From: an uncultured Butyrivibrio sp.
GTDB taxonomy: Bacteria; Bacillota; Clostridia; Lachnospirales; Lachnospiraceae
DNA: 5,989 nucleotides
Direction of reading: 5' to 3'
Assembly (NCBI GenBank): GCA_947169985.1
Contig: CAMVRW010000151.1
Location: 1-5,989 of the forward strand
Part shown: one piece after another, positions 1-5,768 of the stretch
Layout: every line of letters starts with the position of its first letter
Numbering within the stretch: the first letter of the stretch is position 1
Notes under the pieces: generated by a model
Seen by the model: the letters and a program-made list of their open reading frames with translations, nothing else
Told to the model about the DNA's origin: nothing
Databases searched by the model: none
Position numbers and translations under genes: made by a program

Positions 1-2
1 TT

Positions 3-1352
3 ATGTCAGGAGAAGCGCTCCAGGAGGAACCTCCAGAAGAGCCTTCAGAAGCTCCTGCAGAAGAACCTCAGGATTCAGCTTCGTCTGATATCTCTTTAGA
101 TTCCTTGTCAGAGGATGACTTTAATCTTGATGCTTTGGAGGCCAGCCTGGATAATCTTTTGGGTGGCGAAGAGGGGGATACTAGCGCCACTGAGGGAGAG
201 GTTGCCGCTCTTGCAGATATAGCTCAGGAGAATGCCAACGCAGCAAGTGAGGAGGGCGCTGGAGATGATGTCTCCATGCAGGATCTTGATGCCCTCATGA
301 ACAGCCTTGCCAATGATGAGATAGAGGATCTGGAAAGTACTGCCAAGCAGGATGAAGAGTCCGGACACCCTCAGGAAGAGGAGCTTCCTAAAGAGGATAT
401 TTTAGGTGCCCTCACGGAAGATGGATTTGGAGATCTGGGAGAGGGAGAACCATCCCTTGATGAACTTGCATCTATACCGGATAGAAGTCCGGGTGGAGGC
501 TCCGGTGGAGGCGGCGGAGGAAGCTCTGAAGCTGAAGAAACTGGTGGCAAGAAAAAGAAAGAGAAGAAGGAAGGCTTTTTGGCAAGGCTCCTTAAGGCTC
601 TCACCAGGGAAGATGAAGAGACTGAGGGTGAGGGACTTGCCAGCCTGACTGATGAAAATCAGCAGGTTCTTAACGAACTCGGTGAAGACGGCGGCAAAAA
701 GGGCAAGAAAAAGAAAGAGAAGAAAGAAAAGAAGCCTAAAAAAGAAAAGCCGAAGAAGGAAAAGAAACCGAAGGAGAAGAAACCGCCAAAACCCAAGAAG
801 GAGAAAAAGCCAAAGCCTCCTAAGGATCCGGGAGTTCCGGAAAAGGCCATCTCTCCTAAGAAGGTTGCTTTAGCATTCCTGTTTGCAGCCAGCCTTGGAA
901 TTTTGGTGTGCATACCTGCATTTGCTCTTCCTGACAAGATTGCCAGCAATAGAGCTAAAACAGCTCATACTCATAAGGAATATACCACAGCCTATAAGAT
1001 GCTTTATGGCAAGGATATGACTGAGGAAGAAAGCGTTATCTACGAACAGTCAAGAGTTCTTGCCTGGTCCCAGAGATATCTGGATGGCTACGAGAACTAC
1101 ACAGCCATGAATATGAAGGAAGAAGCCCTGGATATGCTTCTTATGGCTATGCGCAACCGTGATGACCTTATTGAGGAAGCTGCTAAGTATAGTGTTGAAA
1201 ATGAAGTTCAGACCGTGTACGATAGTATAGAATTGTTGCTTTCAGAGAGTTATGGGCTCTCAGCTGAGGATGTGGCTGAGATCAACTCCATCAAGAAAGA
1301 TAGAGACTATACTATCAGGCTCATGGAGATTGTCGGAACAATCGAATCATAA
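3..1352 (+). CDS. Unrecognised single-pass membrane protein with acidic and Lys/Pro-rich cytoplasmic region (5' end uncertain)
   Basis: I do not recognise the function. By residue from the ATG at position 3: 1-160 are very acidic (Glu/Asp/Ser/Pro) and probably disordered; 164-173 is a Gly-rich linker; 182-190 is a Lys/Glu run followed by a short amphipathic-looking stretch (GFLARLLKAL, 191-200); 201-230 are acidic again; 231-274 are a Lys/Pro/Glu low-complexity run; 288-309 are one hydrophobic membrane segment; 311-449 are a charged, helix-rich domain with a faint TPR-like look. The basic block just before the membrane segment suggests N-terminus inside and C-terminal domain outside (positive-inside rule, inferred). 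Only two bases precede the ATG, so no ribosome site can be seen. Met1 may be internal and the gene may begin upstream. It lies 42 bp before hisH on the same strand and may share its transcript. The reading frame is confident; the role is unknown. Confidence 0.8.
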   Translation: MSGEALQEEPPEEPSEAPAEEPQDSASSDISLDSLSEDDFNLDALEASLDNLLGGEEGDTSATEGEVAALADIAQENANAASEEGAGDDVSMQDLDALMNSLANDEIEDLESTAKQDEESGHPQEEELPKEDILGALTEDGFGDLGEGEPSLDELASIPDRSPGGGSGGGGGGSSEAEETGGKKKKEKKEGFLARLLKALTREDEETEGEGLASLTDENQQVLNELGEDGGKKGKKKKEKKEKKPKKEKPKKEKKPKEKKPPKPKKEKKPKPPKDPGVPEKAISPKKVALAFLFAASLGILVCIPAFALPDKIASNRAKTAHTHKEYTTAYKMLYGKDMTEEESVIYEQSRVLAWSQRYLDGYENYTAMNMKEEALDMLLMAMRNRDDLIEEAAKYSVENEVQTVYDSIELLLSESYGLSAEDVAEINSIKKDRDYTIRLMEIVGTIES

Positions 1353-1377
1353 CTGCTTTGAAGCATCTACACTTTTG

Positions 1378-1397
1378 AAAGGAGCAGATGCGCAGTG
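1378..1397 (+). promoter_or_regulatory. Shine-Dalgarno site fixing the GTG start of hisH
   Basis: AAAGGAG at 1378-1384 is followed by 10 nt and then GTG at 1395. The nearer ATG at 1388 is only 3 nt from the site and opens a frame that stops after seven codons. Translation from the GTG gives the expected HisH N-terminus (I-I-D-Y-x-A-G-N), so the GTG is the start. Confidence 0.75.
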
Positions 1398-2012
1398 GTT
1401 ACGATAATTGATTATGATGCCGGCAATATTAAGAGCGTTGAGAAGGCCTTTGATTATCTTGGAGCACAGGTGGTAGTTTCAAGAGACCCCAAAGTTATCT
1501 ACGCAGCAGATCACGTGGTTCTTCCAGGGGTAGGTGCCTTTGGCGATGCCATGAACCGCATCAGGGAATACGGCCTTGAGGACGTTATAAAAGAAGTAGT
1601 TAAAAAGGAAGTACATTTTTTGGGAATATGCCTGGGTCAGCAACTGTTATTTGATTTCAGTGAGGAATCGGATAAAGTGGCTGGTCTGGGCATTTTGCGT
1701 GGTGGAATACTACAGATGCCAACTTCTGATGATGCTGGAAACCAGTACAAGATCCCCCAGATTGGCTGGAACAATCTGACGTTCCCTAATAAGGGAAGGC
1801 TTTTTAAGGGAATAGATGAAGGGGCATATGTCTATTTTGTCCATTCCTATTATCTGAAGGCCGAGGATAGGAGCATAGTTACTGCTACTACAGATTACTC
1901 TGTAAAGGTTGATGCTTCTGTGGAGTGCGGAAATGTATTTGCATGTCAGTTCCATCCTGAAAAGAGTGCAGACGTAGGTATGCAGATCCTCAAAAACTTC
2001 CTGGAGGTGTAA
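1395..2012 (+). CDS. hisH: Imidazole glycerol phosphate synthase, glutamine amidotransferase subunit HisH
   Basis: HisH hydrolyses glutamine and passes ammonia to HisF in the fifth step of histidine synthesis; the pair acts as a cytosolic heterodimer. The 205-residue protein is a full-length class I (triad) glutamine amidotransferase. It has the N-terminal IIDYDAGN strand (4-11), the PGVGAFGDAM loop (44-53), the nucleophile elbow GICLGQ with Cys79 (77-82), PQIGWNNL (121-128), YFVHSYY (147-153) and the FHPEK motif supplying His187 and Glu189 (186-190). All triad residues are present, so it should be active. The start is GTG with a good ribosome site. The stop lies 6 bp before hisF, whose ribosome site sits inside the last hisH codons, so the two are probably translationally coupled. 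No other his gene is visible in the window. Confidence 0.97.
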   Translation: MVTIIDYDAGNIKSVEKAFDYLGAQVVVSRDPKVIYAADHVVLPGVGAFGDAMNRIREYGLEDVIKEVVKKEVHFLGICLGQQLLFDFSEESDKVAGLGILRGGILQMPTSDDAGNQYKIPQIGWNNLTFPNKGRLFKGIDEGAYVYFVHSYYLKAEDRSIVTATTDYSVKVDASVECGNVFACQFHPEKSADVGMQILKNFLEV

Positions 2013-2018
2013 GAAAAG

Positions 2019-2783
2019 ATGCTCACAAAAAGAATCATTCCCTGCCTGGACGTTAATAATGGCAGGGTAGTTAAGGGAATAAATTTTGTTAACCTGCAGG
2101 ATGCAGGAGATCCCGTGGCTGTAGGAGAGGCCTATTCCAAGGCGGGAGCTGATGAGCTGGTATTTTTGGATATCACAGCTTCCAATGAGAGACGGGCAAC
2201 TGTTGCTGATATGGTCCGGGAGGTTGCCAAGAAGGTCTTTATTCCATTCACTGTAGGCGGCGGAATAAGGACTGTTGATGATGTGAAGGCAATCCTCAGG
2301 GAAGGTGCTGACAAGGTTTCAGTGAATTCTGCAGCCATAGACAGACCTGAACTTATTGCTGAAGCTGCGGATAAATTTGGAAGCCAGTGCGTGGTCCTTG
2401 CAATAGATGCCAAGAAAAGAGAAGATGGCACAGGCTGGAACATCTACAAACACGGTGGAAGGATCGATATGGGCATTGATGCTGTAGAGTGGGCTAAAAG
2501 AGCTGTCGACCTGGGGGCAGGAGAAATCCTTTTGACCAGCATGGACTGTGATGGCACCAAGGCAGGATATGATCTTGAACTCACTAAGGCAGTAGCCAGA
2601 GCAGTTCCTGTTCCTGTTATAGCATCAGGTGGAGCAGGAACGTTAGAGCATTTCTATGATGCTCTTACAGAGGGAGAAGCAGACGCTGCACTGGCAGCAT
2701 CTCTTTTCCATTATAAAGAGCTTGAGATTAATCAGGTAAAAGAGTATCTGAAGGGGAGAGGAGTTCCGGTCAGATGGGCATGA
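2019..2783 (+). CDS. hisF: Imidazole glycerol phosphate synthase, cyclase subunit HisF
   Basis: HisF uses ammonia from HisH to convert the ribulosyl intermediate PRFAR into imidazole glycerol phosphate and AICAR, linking histidine and purine synthesis. The 254-residue length is normal for this (beta-alpha)8 barrel. Visible landmarks are RIIPCLDV with catalytic Asp11 (5-12), the KG pair at 19-20, LDITAS (50-55), the phosphate-binding FTVGGGIRT (77-85), VSVNSAA (100-106), IDAKK with catalytic Asp130 (129-133), the DGTKAGYD loop (178-185) and the second phosphate site IASGGAG (201-207). ALAASLFH (224-231) is the usual C-terminal signature. A GGAGG ribosome site at 2003-2007 lies within the end of hisH. 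The last codons overlap the start of ung. Nothing suggests loss of activity. Confidence 0.98.
   Translation: MLTKRIIPCLDVNNGRVVKGINFVNLQDAGDPVAVGEAYSKAGADELVFLDITASNERRATVADMVREVAKKVFIPFTVGGGIRTVDDVKAILREGADKVSVNSAAIDRPELIAEAADKFGSQCVVLAIDAKKREDGTGWNIYKHGGRIDMGIDAVEWAKRAVDLGAGEILLTSMDCDGTKAGYDLELTKAVARAVPVPVIASGGAGTLEHFYDALTEGEADAALAASLFHYKELEINQVKEYLKGRGVPVRWA
2757..2783 (+). promoter_or_regulatory. hisF/ung overlap with ung ribosome site
   Basis: AGAGGAG at 2757-2763 lies inside hisF. Two in-frame ATGs follow, at 2774 (10 nt spacing) and 2780 (16 nt spacing). The second forms an ATGA overlap with the hisF stop. Spacing favours 2774 (protein beginning M-G-M-I-T-G); the ATGA arrangement is the alternative. 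Either way, ung translation is likely coupled to hisF. Confidence 0.6.
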
Positions 2784-3451
2784 TTACAGGTGACTGGCTT
2801 GAGGCTGTAGGAGCGGAGTTCAAAAAGCCATACTACAAGGATTTATACCAATTTGTTAAAGATGAATACAGTACGCAGGTGGTTTATCCTCCTTCAGAGG
2901 ATATTTTCAATGCCATGCATTATACACCACTTAAGGAGGTTAAGGTTCTGATCCTGGGCCAGGACCCATATCACGAGCCAGGACAGGCCCATGGTTTGTC
3001 ATTTTCGGTGCTTCCGGGAAAAGCTGACACGCCGCCTTCTTTAGTGAATATATATAAGGAACTCAGTGATGACCTTGGATGCTACATTCCTAATAACGGG
3101 TATCTGAAAAAATGGGCAGATCAGGGAGTACTTCTTTTAAATACTGTTCTGACTGTAAGAGCACATGCAGCCAATTCCCATCAGGGAAAGGGCTGGGAGC
3201 AGTTCACAGATGCCATTATAAGAGCACTAAATGAGCAGGACAGACCAATTGTCTATATGCTTTGGGGAAGACCTGCCCAGATGAAGAAAGCTATGCTTAA
3301 TAATCCCAAGCAGCTGGTCCTGACAGCACCGCATCCAAGTCCGTTATCAGCTTACAGGGGCTTCTTTGGCTGCAAGCATTTTAGTAAGTGCAATGAATTT
3401 CTTGAATCTCAGGGCATAAAACCTATAGATTGGCAGATTGATAATATTTAA
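2774..3451 (+). CDS. ung: Uracil-DNA glycosylase (family 1)
   Basis: Ung excises uracil from DNA, arising by cytosine deamination or dUMP incorporation, and starts base-excision repair. The 225-residue protein matches the family length. It carries the water-activating loop GQDPYH (62-67, catalytic Asp64), the uracil-stacking Phe in GLSFSV (74-79), the 4-Pro-type loop [12 protein letters not shown] (86-97), [10 protein letters not shown] with the uracil-recognising Asn123 (120-129), and the minor-groove loop [10 protein letters not shown] (187-196) with catalytic His187 and the intercalating Leu191. All active-site residues are present. It overlaps hisF by 10 bp (4 bp if the second ATG is used). 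No functional link to histidine synthesis is known, so the coupling probably reflects operon packing. Confidence 0.97.
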   Translation: MGMITGDWLEAVGAEFKKPYYKDLYQFVKDEYSTQVVYPPSEDIFNAMHYTPLKEVKVLILGQDPYHEPGQAHGLSFSVLPGKADTPPSLVNIYKELSDDLGCYIPNNGYLKKWADQGVLLLNTVLTVRAHAANSHQGKGWEQFTDAIIRALNEQDRPIVYMLWGRPAQMKKAMLNNPKQLVLTAPHPSPLSAYRGFFGCKHFSKCNEFLESQGIKPIDWQIDNI

Positions 3452-3517
3452 CTCTTGCATATTGATACGCCAACGTGTTAAAGTGTTACATAAGTTTTAT
3501 GGATCAGGAGGAATATT
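3452..3517 (+). promoter_or_regulatory. ung-lysA gap: lysA ribosome site and a weak promoter candidate
   Basis: A strong AGGAGG at 3506-3511 lies 6 nt before the lysA ATG and is well supported. A possible promoter has TTGATA at 3462-3467 (5 of 6 matches to the -35 consensus) and TTACAT at 3486-3491 (18-bp spacer, only 3 of 6 matches to the -10). GTGTTA occurs twice 8 bp apart (3475-3480 and 3483-3488). There is no convincing terminator for ung: the only inverted pair (TTTAAC/GTTAAA) has a long loop and no T tract. Read-through from ung is therefore possible. Confidence refers to the promoter, not the ribosome site. Confidence 0.25.
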
Positions 3518-4807
3518 ATGAAAAAACCGTTTGTCACCAAGGCGCAGGTAGAGGAAATAGCTAAGAACTATCCCACGCCTTTTTATATCTATGATGAAAA
3601 AGGGATCATTGAAAACGCTAAGGCTGTTTATGAAGCTTTTGCCTGGAACAAGGGCTTTAAGGAGTATTTCGCTGTAAAGGCCACTCCCAATCCCAGGCTT
3701 ATGGAAATCCTTATGAACGAGGGCTGTGGATTTGACTGCTCATCAGCCACAGAGCTTATGCTTTCCAGTGCTGTTGGTGCAAAGGGTAGTGATATCATGT
3801 TTTCTTCAAATGATACTCCTGCCAGTGAATTTGTTTATGCTGATAAGATCGGGGCTATCATCAATCTGGATGATTTCACCCATATAGACTTTCTTGAGAA
3901 GACTATAGGAAAGATCCCTGAGGTTATTTCCTGCAGATATAATCCCGGTGGAGTGTTCAAGATGAGCAATGGCATCATGGACAATCCCGGAGACTCCAAG
4001 TACGGTATGACCAAGGATCAGCTCTTTGAGGCTTATAAGATCCTTAAGTCAAAAGGAGCTAAGAAATTTGGTATACACGCCTTTTTGGCAAGTAATACTG
4101 TTTCTAATGATTATTATCCAACTCTGGCAGGTCAGCTTTTTGAGCTTGCTGTGGAGCTGGAAAAAGAGACTGGAGCGGATATTGCATTCATCAATCTTTC
4201 TGGCGGAGTAGGAATCCCTTATCGTCCTGATCAGGCAGGCAATGATATCTATGCCATAGGAAAGGGCGTGGAGGAGCAGTACAACAGGGTACTTGTTCCT
4301 GCCGGGATGGGAGATGTAGCTATCTATACTGAGATGGGACGTTTCATGATGGCGCCTTATGGAGCACTTGTGACCAAGGCTATCCATGAAAAGCACATCT
4401 ATAAGGCGTATATTGGTGTTGACGCCTGCGCAGTAAACCTAATGAGACCAGCGATGTATGGCGCATATCACCATATCACTGTTTTGGGAAAAGAGGATGC
4501 TCCTTTAGATCACGTATATGACGTAACAGGTTCTTTATGTGAGAACAACGATAAATTTGCGATTGAAAGGCAGCTTCCCAAGATCGACAAAGGGGATTAC
4601 CTCTTTATTCATGATGCTGGAGCACATGGATTTGCCATGGGTTACAATTACAACGGAAAGCTTAAGAGTGCAGAGCTGCTTCTTAAGAAGGACGGAAGCG
4701 TAGAACTCATCAGGCGTGCAGAGACTGCCAGGGACTACTTTGCAACCTTTGACAGCTGTGACATTTATCCGAAGTTAAAAGAAATAATGGACAGCGAGAA
4801 TTGTTAA
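3518..4807 (+). CDS. lysA: Diaminopimelate decarboxylase-like PLP enzyme (fold type III)
   Basis: It probably decarboxylates meso-diaminopimelate to L-lysine, the last lysine step, drawing on the same pool used for peptidoglycan. The 429-residue protein shows the alanine-racemase-like barrel plus C-terminal beta domain. It has the PLP lysine in YFAVKATPNP (Lys54), GCGFDCSSATE (69-79), NPGG and SKYG (142-145, 160-163), a barrel His in HAFLAS (His187), the Gly-rich SGGVG (228-232), EMGR in place of the usual EPGR (272-275), CENND in place of the usual CESxD (341-345), and a YNYNG motif (376-380) where family members have a PLP-contacting Tyr. Core residues (Lys54, His187, Glu272, Gly274, Arg275, Cys341, Glu342) are kept, but the surrounding motifs are divergent. 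Decarboxylation of a related substrate cannot be excluded, although the CE motif favours DAP. No other lysine gene is nearby; the recombinase gene starts 13 bp downstream. Confidence 0.86.
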   Translation: MKKPFVTKAQVEEIAKNYPTPFYIYDEKGIIENAKAVYEAFAWNKGFKEYFAVKATPNPRLMEILMNEGCGFDCSSATELMLSSAVGAKGSDIMFSSNDTPASEFVYADKIGAIINLDDFTHIDFLEKTIGKIPEVISCRYNPGGVFKMSNGIMDNPGDSKYGMTKDQLFEAYKILKSKGAKKFGIHAFLASNTVSNDYYPTLAGQLFELAVELEKETGADIAFINLSGGVGIPYRPDQAGNDIYAIGKGVEEQYNRVLVPAGMGDVAIYTEMGRFMMAPYGALVTKAIHEKHIYKAYIGVDACAVNLMRPAMYGAYHHITVLGKEDAPLDHVYDVTGSLCENNDKFAIERQLPKIDKGDYLFIHDAGAHGFAMGYNYNGKLKSAELLLKKDGSVELIRRAETARDYFATFDSCDIYPKLKEIMDSENC

Positions 4808-4820
4808 AGGGGAAAAGGTC

Positions 4821-5717
4821 ATGATGGACAAACAGATCCTGGAGTTTACCCAGTATCTTCAGAGTATTAAGAACACATCAGAGAACACGGTTTTATCCTA
4901 TAAAAGAGATCTTATGAGAATGATGTCTTTCATGGAAGAAAGAGGCATCAGAGATGTTAAGGACATTACTGAGGACAGGCTTTTGGATTATGCCGCAAGT
5001 TTGCGGGAGGAACAGTTTGCTCCTTCTTCCATAACAAGGCACAACACTTCAATAAAGGCTTTTTTCCGCTATATGCTGGAAAATGGCAACATTGAGGAGA
5101 ATCCTGCTGAGAAGCTAAAGAGTCCAAAGATTGAAAAGACTGAGCCCAGGGTACTGTCTACTGTGGAAATTGAGAATCTGCTTTCTCAGCGTTTTACAGA
5201 TGACGCCAAGGGCAAAAGAGATAAGGCCATATTAGAGCTTATGTATGCCACAGGCCTTAAGACCTCGGAGATGATATCTCTTAAGCTTTCAAATATTGAC
5301 CTTAGCATAGGTTGTATCAGACTTAAGGGAACTGCGAAGAATGGCAAGGACAGGCTTATTCCCTATGGGAAGAAGGCAAAAGAGGCACTTTCTGCATATC
5401 TGCTTGATGCAAGGACTCAGCTTCTTGACGGAGCAGAAGATGACGAGACTGTGTTCCTTAATTGTTCAGGAGTTCCAATGAGCCGTCAGGGCCTTTGGAA
5501 GCTCATTAAGACCTACGTTAAAAAAGCCGGAGTCAAGTCCGACATTACGCCATTTACATTAAGGCACTCCTTTGCAGTGCATCTTGTTGACAATGGAGCA
5601 GATGTATCTTCAGTTCAGGAACTGATGGGATATTCTGATAGTAATACGATTTCTCGCTATATTAAGAAGAGAGATAAAGTAAAAGACCCATACCAGTGGG
5701 CGAGAGTGAGAAACTAA
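4821..5717 (+). CDS. XerD-like tyrosine recombinase with altered catalytic residues
   Basis: The 298-residue length is typical of XerC/XerD, enzymes that resolve chromosome dimers or integrate elements through a phosphotyrosine intermediate. Residues 1-90 form the SAM-like core-binding domain (NTVLSYKRDL, 22-31; ITRHNTSIKAFFRYM, 71-85). Residues 110-285 form the catalytic domain. Compared with E. coli XerD, the beta-hairpin Lys (Lys173 in TAKNGKDR), Arg II (Arg248) and the nucleophile Tyr280 are present. Arg I is Lys147 (ATGLKTSE), the His of HxxR is Phe245 (TPFTLRHS) and His/Trp III is Tyr271 (MGYSDS). The frame is intact, arguing against simple decay. AAAGGGG at 4806-4812 precedes two adjacent ATGs (4821, 4824). 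The 13-bp gap to lysA suggests co-transcription. It may be an atypical or inactive paralogue, perhaps a DNA-binding partner; no recombination site or element boundary was seen. Family confident, activity doubtful. Confidence 0.88.
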   Translation: MMDKQILEFTQYLQSIKNTSENTVLSYKRDLMRMMSFMEERGIRDVKDITEDRLLDYAASLREEQFAPSSITRHNTSIKAFFRYMLENGNIEENPAEKLKSPKIEKTEPRVLSTVEIENLLSQRFTDDAKGKRDKAILELMYATGLKTSEMISLKLSNIDLSIGCIRLKGTAKNGKDRLIPYGKKAKEALSAYLLDARTQLLDGAEDDETVFLNCSGVPMSRQGLWKLIKTYVKKAGVKSDITPFTLRHSFAVHLVDNGADVSSVQELMGYSDSNTISRYIKKRDKVKDPYQWARVRN

Positions 5718-5758
5718 AAAACGGCAGCGGATTACTTTGTAGTCCGTTGCCATTTTCT
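5716..5758. terminator. Bidirectional intrinsic terminator between convergent genes
   Basis: A 13-bp stem (5723-5735 with 5739-5751, including two G-T wobbles) closes a TTT loop. It is flanked by an A6 tract on the left (5716-5721) and a TTTTCT tract on the right (5753-5758). Each tract becomes the terminal U-run on one strand. The hairpin begins 5 bp after the recombinase stop and lies 17 bp past the stop of the minus-strand DAHP synthase gene, so it can end transcription from both sides. No free-energy calculation was run. Confidence 0.85.
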
Positions 5759-5768
5759 ATTCTGTGAA

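Noticed and set aside
700..760. Possible programmed frameshift at the A-rich lysine codons
   Set aside because: No X-XXY-YYZ heptamer lies in the correct phase, and the zero frame continues into a sensible membrane segment and C-terminal domain.
406..873. Plus-strand open frames at 406-648 and 652-873 inside the membrane-protein gene
   Set aside because: They are in another frame of a Lys/Glu-rich low-complexity stretch and read as Arg/Lys-rich composition artefacts with no domain and no ribosome site.
108..949. Minus-strand open frames opposite the first gene, some looking hydrophobic or Phe/Gly-rich
   Set aside because: They are mirror images of the acidic and lysine codon runs on the plus strand; no recognisable motif or start signal.
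1388..1411. Seven-codon ORF (ATG at 1388) overlapping the hisH start, as a leader peptide
   Set aside because: Its ATG is only 3 nt from the ribosome site, it has no histidine codons, and there is no attenuator hairpin after it.
1395..2783. HisH/HisF-like pair as surface-sugar amidotransferase paralogues (as in some O-antigen clusters)
   Set aside because: All standard HisH and HisF motifs are present at normal length, and no sugar-modifying neighbour is visible.
3441..3505. Rho-independent terminator after ung
   Set aside because: The only inverted pair is 6 bp around a loop of about 24 nt without a following T tract.
4026..4396. Open frames within lysA on both strands (4026-4211 plus, 4049-4396 minus)
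   Set aside because: They are shadows of the lysA frame, which carries the conserved enzyme motifs throughout this stretch.
4821..5768. Recombinase as part of an integrated mobile element with attachment sites
   Set aside because: No flanking repeats, tRNA, excisionase or cargo genes were found; neighbours are housekeeping genes, and codon style looks like the rest of the window. No dif-like site was seen either.
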